From NCBI GenBank assembly GCA_036852015.1, contig JAANDG010000135.1, positions 226,055 to 290,054 of the forward strand: 64,000 nt of DNA, written 5' to 3'. The translations under genes and the position numbers were made by a program. Positions within the stretch are counted from its first letter, which is position 1, and every line of letters begins with the position of its first letter. The notes beneath the pieces are model-generated. The model was not told the origin of the DNA. It did no database searches and worked only from the letters and a program-made list of their open reading frames with translations. The stretch is from Pelodera strongyloides (Eukaryota; Nematoda; Chromadorea; Rhabditida; Rhabditidae). Positions 45,791-56,400 of this stretch are shown one piece after another.

Positions 45791-47853
45791 CTACTGTAAT
45801 TTTTCGGTGATCGCCTTCAGTGAAGGAAATCTCAAACTCCTCAGCCAATCATCTCGCGATCCACAGTAAACCACAAATGATTCGCAGGTTTCCGTGAAAA
45901 GAATGTCTCCAAAAGTTGGCCCAGTTCCAAGCTTCAATTCTACGGCTCGCGAAGGTTCACTCACTGAAAATATAAAAAATAATCCGCACTCGCTCATTCA
46001 TAAAGATAATTTATATGCTTTCCTCATAGCGTAAAAATAAACTGCGTTGTCTAACCACTGGTGTTCATATAACTATACCAATGTTATAACCATTGAATAT
46101 ACTCTCTAATTTTTGGTTACGAATATCTAATAAACTTTGTAAACTATAACCTTTGATCAAGTATATTTTTCCTTGAGTCGTAACTTGTACAATGACATCC
46201 TTCATAATAATGGGAGATTTGACCAAATTAGAATCTTGAGGAAGACAAATCCTCCTCATAGAACATAGATCACTTCTTCTTAGAAGATGAATATTCCCTT
46301 TTTGTGAAGACACAAAAACGATAGATTGTTGGACCACAGCACTGGCGAACACGCAATCGCCCAGTGAAACACTGTGCTTCTGAAAGAAAAGTAAGATTTT
46401 AAAATAAATAATTTCCACCTACCCCATTTATCGTTCACCAAGTACCGTCGATCTTCACAAACAATACGATCAGCCTCATCTGCATGCTCATACACACTCC
46501 AGACGAACTTTTCGCTTACTTCACACAACGACTTTTTGTGCGCCTCACCCTTTAATTATTATAAACCCCGGATAATCCTCTGACTGGATCAAAATGTCCA
46601 CAACTTGTATACAAATAGTATAAAACATCAAAGTACAGTGAAAGGCGCGTGCAGTTCTTACTTTCTTCTCTCTATTTATTTGTTTGCTTACTTGTGCGAG
46701 TGCGAATTGAACACTGACAAACTTACCCCCACACCCCTCACTACTAATACACAAAAGGAACTCTTTACACACATTGTTTCGCCAACAGTTAAGCCGATCG
46801 ACTTGTCACTGTTCTAATCAGTTTACACTTAACAACAAGGAAGGGGCGTCGTGGCTCACTGGCAAAGTTCTCGTCTCTCACCCATACGACCCGGGTTCGA
46901 ATCCCGCCCAGTGCTACCATCTTGCAAACATGCCACGGCGTCGGGAATAAAGTTAAGGCGCTCCCCTTGCCTAGCCTTAGGACGGACCTTTCGCTCTGTA
47001 TTATCTTCTGTGCCGTCTTCTACCGTCTACTTCACTCTATGGGACACATCGGCTAAGAGACACCGCCTTGGATTGGAGCTAAAAATGAAGATCCCCGACT
47101 TCGAGAGCAAACGGGACCCTGGATTCTACATGCTTAAGTCTATGTGTGATGATTGTATGTCTGAATAAAGTGGTATTCACATTAAATAACATTATTGGGG
47201 TGCTGCCGGGTGGCCTAGTGGTTAGCGCAATGGACTAGTAATCCAGAGGTGCGGGTTCGAGTCTAGTACTAATATAATCACAATCGACCAGGCCCAAATC
47301 AATGACTACTCAAAACTTCAACGATAATTGTAGAAATTTTCTAGCTTTTTCGAACTAAATTTCCCTCTCTAAGTCTCTAACACTCCACTAATTTTTATCT
47401 TTCTATTTTTTTTTGTACGAATTACGTCCCATAAACAAATTCCATAAAGTGAACGCGTCAAAGTTCATAGTAATTTCTTCCACTTTTCATTGTTCTTCTA
47501 TATATTCCGTAATGTCAATAGACTACGTCAGCATCCGTCCTCTCGACCCGAGCAGTCAAAACGTGAAGGGGAAACTGGCGTTCACTTTTCTCTCCCTTTC
47601 CCTCTCTAATTTCTACTGTCTAATACTCCTTCTTCACCATGTTCCCTACCTTCTACAGCCTACAATATTCTGTCTTTCTCCAGGTTTTGTTTGTTTTCAC
47701 CCCCAGGCATTCAGACTCGCGCGCGCGCGACGAATGCATAGTCTCCGCGACATCGCATACACGTACAACGCTGCGACCCTTTCCCTGTAACCTCTCTATA
47801 AACACCCTTTCTCTCTATCTCTCTGCTCCATAACCTCTACCTCTCATATCATA

Positions 47854-47886
<33 letters not shown>

Positions 47887-48055
47887 GCACTAAGCGGGAA
47901 CGTGCGTGCACAACGTCCGTTTCCGTACGTGACACCCTTCCAGGACTGACTCCAGAAGAGGGGGCGGAGTCTCAGAGGTCGTGATCCGACATGGACAACA
48001 GCAAATAGGGAAAGTCCTCTCTAGGATAAGGAGGAAGGAATAATCGTGTGGACCT

Positions 48056-48099
<44 letters not shown>

Positions 48100-50422
48100 G
48101 AGAAGAGAGAGGGAGAGAGAGAGAGGCCGACAGAGAGAGAAGAGAGAGGGAGAGAGAGAGAGAAAGACAGAGAGAGACAGAGTTGAAGATACAAACAAGG
48201 AAACATTTAGGCTAGGGAGTGTGGAGGCAAAAAAAAAAGAATATACGGAGAAGCACTCCTGAGGAGGAAGGAAGAGCCCAGGATCAGAGGAAAGGAGGGT
48301 TCCAGTCGAGAAGATATGTTCAAAGAACAACTTAAAGTTGATACGAATCATATGTGAACTCATGGTAACACTACAGTATACATACATGTTATCTTGTTGT
48401 ACTTTGTAGTTGGAAAATTACACTGAAAAATGAGCAAACCTGTGCAGACGTTTCTGCGTCCACCAAGGTGATAACTCCATCAACGGAACAGATAATCAAA
48501 TCAGATCCATCCAAAGTAAGTGGAGCAAATACAGGCGAAGTCGTCGACATTCTACGGCATATTGAACCGTCCTTCTGAAAATTGCAGAAATTGCCAACCA
48601 CACAAACATACATGTTGTTTTAATAGTTCTGCAGAGAATTCAGTAACATTAGTAAGAAATTTGTAGAGTCAGTTTAAAGCGAAATACCGGCCGGTTTTTG
48701 CAATGCATCGGCGACAACTGAATTCCTACGGATTTATGCTAATTTGTTCTAATTTATTGTCATTTGCATCGACTGCATGAGAATGCGGGGGACGTACTCG
48801 ATGTATTTCAAAAATCGACCGGCATTTCGCTTTAAACCAGTCCGGTACAAGAACATATCCTTAAAAGTCATTTGATGAAAGAAACCTTTGATATCCAAAC
48901 AGCCTGTTTCTGTAGTGTGGCCAGAATAATCGTAGTCTGATTGAATAGCAAGGCTCCTCCTGGACACCCTCCACCAATGCAACTTTTCCACGACAAATTG
49001 AGATTCTAAAACATCCATAATTAGTAATTATTAGCGTAAGCTGACTCACTAAAGGGACGATAAATATTATCCCCTAACAATACAGTACACTCATATTCAT
49101 ATTCAGTGAAATACATCCCCAAATACACAAAGTGAACACATGTACCACAGCCTACGTGAAAACTTGACAATTTGACACTGATGGAAGAAAAAGTATCGTA
49201 TCTAAGCTTTTGTATGGTCATATGTCATGGGGTTTCCAAGTATCCGAAAACCGATGTGATTCTCGCAATACTACCGTAGTTCTGCACGAAACCTGCATTG
49301 AAAATTTAAAAAAAAAATGCTCGTGTAATTCCAAAATACTGTCAATTTTCTCCATACTTGGAATCCCCATAACAAATCATAAACCACAGCTCACCGTGAC
49401 GTCAAATGCGTACAAAAATCCATCGTAACTTGGAATGAACACAATTCCCTGGGAATCAACAACTCCTTTGCTCTTTATGATATCTCCTGTGGGAAAAGAA
49501 TAGAGGACTGATCCATCTGCCAATGATAGAATATAGAGTCGACCATCGTGACAGCCTGCAAGTTTTTATTAATTACAAAGGATCGAAACATAGTGAGGTC
49601 TTGTAATCATCAGACTCGAGTTCACTGTTTAGTGTTTTGCAATGATGATGTTGGCAGGCGATGGCCATTGAGCGAAAATGTCGCAGTTTTCGATCCCACA
49701 AATCTATGACAGTCAAAAATACAAATGCGCTAAAGACAGTAGTGGCAGAAGAATATTAAATTAATTTTAAAGTTCCACACAAAAGAGAGAATTCAAAACT
49801 TCATCGTCTGGCTGGAGTCGGGAGGCCCCGTCGAATATCCATCAGAATATATCACACTGTATAACTCCAACTGGAACTGTACAGTACACCCCCCCCGTGC
49901 ACCCAGGCGCGCAGAGTCCGCCGCTCCACGACGGCTCGCGCTGCAATAAAAGACGAAACTAACCAACAAGTAAGGTGTCCTTAAAATCCGTCAAGTTGCC
50001 CTCTATTCGATTGGGTAAAGTGGATTTCCAAAGAACTTTTCCACAATTTTCGTCTATACAAACAACACATCCAGAATGCGAAGCTCCAACGATGAACGAG
50101 ACACCATTTCTGAAGGAAGTACTACATTAGCAAGGATACGCCCACGCCCATAACACAACATAACAGTTTTTCTCACTAATTTGCCAATGTCTGTGCCTGA
50201 TGTGCGGCGAATATGACGCCTTTAAAATAAGGTGGTTTCTAACAACTTCACCTGTAAATTGAAAAAAAAATCATGCTGTGGAAAGAGTGAAGTAAAACAA
50301 AAACATAAATTTTCTTACATATCAACCCGAAGAGGCGACGCGTCAATGCACTTTTTCGTGTCAAAAGCCCACATTAGACTAGGAGAGAAACTGGCGACAA
50401 CATTTACTTCAACAGAAGACGG
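45791..50422 (-). CDS. AASDH: part of AASDH-type gene: PQQ-type beta-propeller
   Basis: Eight exons encode regularly spaced blades: KCIDASPL, ENCGKVLWKSTLP, LLVGCHDGRLYILSLADGSV, FIPSYDGFLYAFDV, LSWKSCIGGGCPGG, LIICSVDGVITLVDAE, FVSSQKGNIHLLRR and VVYCGSRDDWLRSLRF, ending at the stop at 45,791. The first motif matches the human KCVDASPL. Whether a PQQ-like ligand is bound is unknown. Confidence 0.88.
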
Positions 50423-53400
50423 CTGAAAGTAATGAATCATAATTTATGTAAAAAATGACCACTTTCGACGTGTATCTGAATGAAATGAAATTGCGCCTTT
50501 TCTGAGAAATTAGGTAATTAGGTCTGAGAAATTAGAAATTAGGATACAAAAGAGTGCATTTTTTCACATGACCATTCCCAGTTTAGATGTCAAGTAAAGG
50601 GTAATAACACCCATTCCACAAACGTAATCTTACTGTAGTAGGAGCTCACCTCGTAAACCTTGACTCTGTCCTTCAGATACGTTTCGACGAACATTTCTAC
50701 CGTATACTCATCGTCTAGTACAGCTCTGATCGCCTGTGCACTCCCCACGGTCAATGCTATTTCAGCAGCCGTCATCGAGTTAATACCGAGAAGACGAAAC
50801 GATCGATTGAGTTGAGATATTCTGAACAAAACGGATCTTAAATGAGATTAACCACTTCAACGAAAGATTTAGAAGTTGAATGAATACCTTGATGTCACGA
50901 ACGCCAAGTTGTTCAACACAAATAGAACAGAAAATACAGACTCTCAGAAAGTGTGCCATACCGCTGTCAACTTCGCGAGTAGTTATCTACACGACAGCCA
51001 TTGCGAAATTGAGAGCTTAAAGTGAAACCTAAATTGACTACGTAGCCATCACCAACCGTTCGACGCCATATCTTTTCATGATTTTCCAGAAACCTTCTCC
51101 GATTCCCTCCTTATTTCCTGAAGTGAACACCAACTCTCGTAGCTTATCACGATCGACTTTTCCTAAAGTTTGTCTAGTTGAAGATAATAATCATCCTTAT
51201 TTATTCGGTAAAAAGGCTGATAGTACGAACTGATTAGAATAATGACCACCTACTGTCGTCGGATCTAACAATAAGATTGAGCGTTAAATACAATAAAGGG
51301 TACGATAATAAATATGTTACCATTTCTATTCAGTGGCACTTCGTTAATCTGAATTGTTCGCGATGGTCGTAATAAAGGAGGAAGAAAACTTGGAAGGATT
51401 TGATGAAGAGATATTTCATCCATTGAACCCATCACAAATAGAATCAGCCATTTCTGAAAAGAAGTAATCACGATTTTGAGGCCGTATTCACCAGCACGCA
51501 GGGAGCCCACCCTGGCCTCCCCAGGGAGCTAGAGTGCGTAAAGAGCGCGAAAGCGGAAGAGATCCAGAGCGCTCGCGAGCCTAGTGAGGGCTCCCTCTGC
51601 GTTGGAGAATGCGGCCTCTGTTCTCACAACTTTATCCAATAAAAACTGTAAGACTTCTAAGGACTCATAAAACGTTCAGGATGTATTTCAATTTCATTTC
51701 AATAGTTATATGGTTTTTTCACACAACGGGTGTCGTTTGTTAGATCCGACGAAATGAGTATACGAGTTATCTTGAGTATACGAGTCATTATTCTAATCAA
51801 TTCATACTGTCAACCTTTTTATTGAATAAATAAACATCAATATTATTGAAATTTGAAATATCGGAGTGGACGATAGGTTAATTTGTTCGCTTTTTTATTC
51901 TCCTCTACAATTCTAAACTGATGAAAAGTGGATCGTAATAAGCTGTATTTGAGTGCATTATTTTTGTTGTCATACGATTAACCGCTACGTTATTGAATGT
52001 GTACTACGTATACAGAAATCACAAATAATAAACAAAACAGACAGTAGAAATTGACATAATACATAAGATTTAATTTCAACCAGTACGATCGAAGATGGAC
52101 ACTTACATTTTCCAAAAGCTCAAAATGAGCAAAATTAATACAGGGATTGGAAGAAATTCTCTCAGCAAGCGATTCCAGATTGACCCGGACACCATTGATT
52201 TTCACCTGAATCGGGAATATGTATAGGGAACACGAATGGATCTAATACCTAAGGATACGGTAATTAAGGTAGTGGACCTACGGATACGGTAATTAAAATA
52301 GTGGACCTACGGATACGGTAAGTAACATAGTAACCTAAGGATACGGTAATTAAAATAGTGGACCTACGGATACGGTAAGTAACATAGTAACCTAAGGATA
52401 CGGTAATTAAAATAGTGGACCTACGGGATACGGTAATTAACATACTGGACTACAGACACGGTAATTAACATATTGGCCCCAAGGATACGGTTCCTAAACA
52501 CAAACGCCGCAATTACTGTCGTCTAAGATACAGTACAACATATAATATTCAATTATTCTAGTGCTCATATCACATTCTTCTATCGATAAATATGCGACAA
52601 ACCTGATTATCGATCCGTCCCGTGATGAACAAATTGCCATCGATATTTTCAACGAGATCCCCAGTTGGCGTCGGACAATTACCTAATCAGTTCTCAAATT
52701 GCACTATCACAAAGCAGACAGATCTCTTCCCACAACCCATTTTAATTATGATAAAAGATGGACGGAAACGAGGAAAAGGTGCATATATAATATGAAACTT
52801 TGTTCTCATAATCAACACTGTGACTGATTGGGGCTAGGCGCAGCCTCGCCCTTTTGGTTCTCTCCGGGGGTTCCCGGACCTGGGGCACTCATTAATTAAT
52901 AGCACAAAAGTACTAGACCAAATGGGCTCTAATTTGGCAATCTACTCTTTATGTTCTGTACAACCCTGCAAAAATCTGCAGAAAAAATCATTAAAGAGAA
53001 GTTATAAAAAACGACTGACTTTATTGGATTTTTTTTTCTTCCTTCCTTAATTTTCGTGGGCATCAAGGCACATTTTGAACTGGTTTCATTATATATATCA
53101 GGGGGCGGGATTCTAGCAAAGCCATTGATTTTGAAATATGATATTATAATTATTTTTTTATTGTTTTTTTATGCAATTTTGGTAATTTTTGGTACCTTTC
53201 GGCCCTAGCGCGCTTCTGAATGAAAATTTTGCGCCTAACTTCGCATTAGATAACTGAAGTGTGCTGAGAATATTCTCTCTCCGGCATCTTTCCTGATATC
53301 GATTTCTTGACTTTTGGGGCCTCGAACATTGCACCATCGCAGTTTTGTGCGCACAGCGAAGCCCGCCCCTTTTGCCTCATACCAGAGGGTTCATACCTCA

Positions 53401-56400
53401 TAGTTCCGCGGACAGTGCGCAGTAATTATAAAATAAAGCTTTTCCATGGAAAACAACTCTATGTAATATAAATTCTTTCATATTTGGTTATTTTTTCACA
53501 TGTTCAAGCTGGTAGCCTGGGATCCCCCTTTTTCTTTTGACAATGCGGTGCTTTTGCTGAAGTGTAGTGAATAGGGAAATTCAATGCGGAAACAAGCGAT
53601 AAAAAAGGGAGATGTCTGAACAATATTCATCATATCGAGCATTTATTCCAGGAAATGGCTATGTGGGGCTCATTGGAATTAGGTAGTCAAATCAGTACGC
53701 TAACTAGGTTAACTAATGAGACGCTGGAAATTCGAAGGTTTAAGTTGCCCATAGTAATGTTTTTTTTATTATATCCGTCACCTACGCCTACTGAGGTGCC
53801 TTTACTTTGATCATAGCATGCTTTGTAGTACATTGACAAAGCGTGGACACGAGGGAGAGGTCGTGGGTTCGGTTTCGGGCAAAGCCACGTTTTGCGTTCA
53901 ACATTTAGCTTTGTTTGGCACACTATCAGTGCCGTTTACATAGTAAGATAATCATGGATGTTTTGTAAAATATAAAAGGAGTTGGAACACATTACTGTGT
54001 CTCACATAGTACTGAACTTGTTCATTCAGTAATTGTTCAAAGAATACTTGCTGAGTAAAGCTACATAATCCAATATTTAACGTTTGGACCCCTCCGCTTT
54101 CTTCACAATTCGCTGTTTTCTTCCTACTAGATTTAATGTCTCACAATCAGTAACTGGATGGCCCAACTGGTAGAGCGGAGGGTTAATGAGCTATGGTAGG
54201 TGGTTCATTTTCGGGTAGCGACGAACTTTTTGCAAAAATCGGGGCTAGCGAGCGGAGCGCGATAGCTCTTTTGGTCTTTATCGGGGGTCAAACGTGCAAA
54301 TAGGGGATTTTAATTAAATACTAGACACTCATTCGACTAAACTACCGGTAGCATTCTAATACCTATTCCGCTAACTTGTTTTAACTTCTCCAAAACAATA
54401 TTTCAAATCGGTACGTTGAGAATATTATTTAAATTTTGAGTGTCGCCCAAGTTTTTTCTTGTATATATGGCTTATGGGTATGTGACAAGTTTTTGGCAGC
54501 CAACAGCTTGCCAGCAAAACGACAGGTGTTTTGCTGCGCGACAGCCTATATAGCGTCTCATTTCTTGCGAGGTATACTGCGGGCGCCCTCTAATCTGATC
54601 GTTCTTTGTGTTCACGCAGCTTGCAATCTTGTGGAGAGATTTGGTAAATCAGAAGGTGCCTTGAAACGAGACCATATCCTATTTATTGTACTTAATTTGT
54701 AAATCAGTTTATACATATAATATGCTAATACTAATGTCATGCTTAATTAAAATAAAATAAAAACTACTTATTATTAGATCAAAATATTGTGTTAGTATGT
54801 AACTGTAGATTAGGGGGGGATATAGCGACTAATTGTAGGACCGTACTACTAAACATTTTTGTTCTGCGTTAAGGTTTTTTTGCGGAAGACGGATCTAAAA
54901 ACTATCCAATAATGATCGAATGTCTAAGTGTTTTATACGCTTGACTATTGTGTTAAGATGAAATGGAAATCTGAAAGCGTTTGGCAAAGCTAGATCCCTA
55001 GGGATCAATCAAGTTGATATAAACACACACATTGAATTGATTTCTGGAAAACGAATAATCGCCGAAACCGGAGAACACCGCGCTGGCCCCACCCTATGGT
55101 TTCACCGAAATGCTTTGTTGACTGGTGGTGACGTTTGTGACCGTTGTGCTGCCGTACATTAGCGACGGTTTTCGATGGACCCTGGTCCCGAATGGGCTAA
55201 CCATGAAAAAATAGTGAACCGTCACAAATGGGTCACCTTCGTACGTAAAGAGATTTTTTCGAGCTGTTGAATGCTTGTTTCTCTTTGTCAATTTGCCACG
55301 TTCCGATCTGGGGGCTAACCTAGGAATGGCGAACCCAGTTTGGGACGGTTTTTTTTGTTTGGGCATCCTTTCGGTGACCCCTTTGTGCAGTCGACACCGT
55401 CATGAAATTTTCACTATCAGTCATCAAATTTTCTTCGGTGAAAGGATTTGGTAATTATGAATTACAGTATGAAATGCAGCTTTCGGCTTCAGGATTGCAG
55501 ATCTACTAGTTTCACAGAATTTTTTTAATAACAACTGTTATCCACTATCTTATCATATACTAAGTAACTTAAAAGGGGGTGGTCTTTCCAAATTATAACG
55601 TATCTGAAAGCTGAGCATTGCTCCATTTACGCTACGCTGGGTCGTAGCTGTGGTCCGAACAAATTGTACCATTCTTCAATGAATGATATTTAAGAAATAG
55701 CTGCAAAAAGAGGCCAATTTTTATATCGTGAAAAAGAGTTTAAAGTTGAAGTTTTTGGTTCTTTTTTATAACGCGCAAAAAGTGAACAGTTCTTTATGTA
55801 TATAATGGCGTACTGTCGTGCTCGACAAAATTCAGAAACAACAAAACTGACGATTGATCCCTTTAAAAATTAATGCTAAAAATCAGAATTTTAATTTTAA
55901 AAATGAACGTAAAAAAGCAGAACAAAAAAGCGGACACCTGTGTCGTGACAGACAATTGTAGAAAATTTCAAACGCTTTCTAGTTTTACTTCAGTTTATGT
56001 TCGTAATATTATTTATTCCAACGATGGCAGAGCATGCACACGAAAATCTATTGTGAACTTATGACTTCTTATAATTAAAATAGTTACACTTTTGTGAGGG
56101 TCTATTTGCATTAGTTAAGCAGTATTTGAACAAGTCGACGCCGCATTTTTTGGTTCTGCTGTTTTAACGTCTATTTCTTAAATATAAAATGCTGAGTTTT
56201 TAGCCTATTGATTTTTAAAGGGACAATCGGTCTATTTTGCTTTTCTGAATTTTGTCGAGCACGACAGTACGCCCTTATACATAAGAATTGTTCCTTTTTG
56301 CGCGTATAAAAAAGACCAAAACTTCAACTTAAACTCTTTTTAGATTAAAATGGATACTTGATTCTTGATTACCTCGTCACACGAATAAGTAAAACACTTT

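Noticed and set aside
46425..46560. Open minus-strand stretch (CEVSEKFVWSVYEHADEADR) as an AASDH exon
   Set aside because: Its donor phase does not fit the next exon. Direct splicing of 48,440 to 46,379 gives perfect propeller-blade spacing.
52248..52490. CRISPR-like array
   Set aside because: Units are contiguous tandem repeats without unique spacers, in an intron of an animal gene.
53840..53890. B-box-like GTGGGTTCGGTTTCGGGC as a tRNA
   Set aside because: No A box at the right distance and no stems.
54436..54702. 88-residue plus-strand open frame
   Set aside because: No recognisable family and no supporting context; length is within chance for this region.
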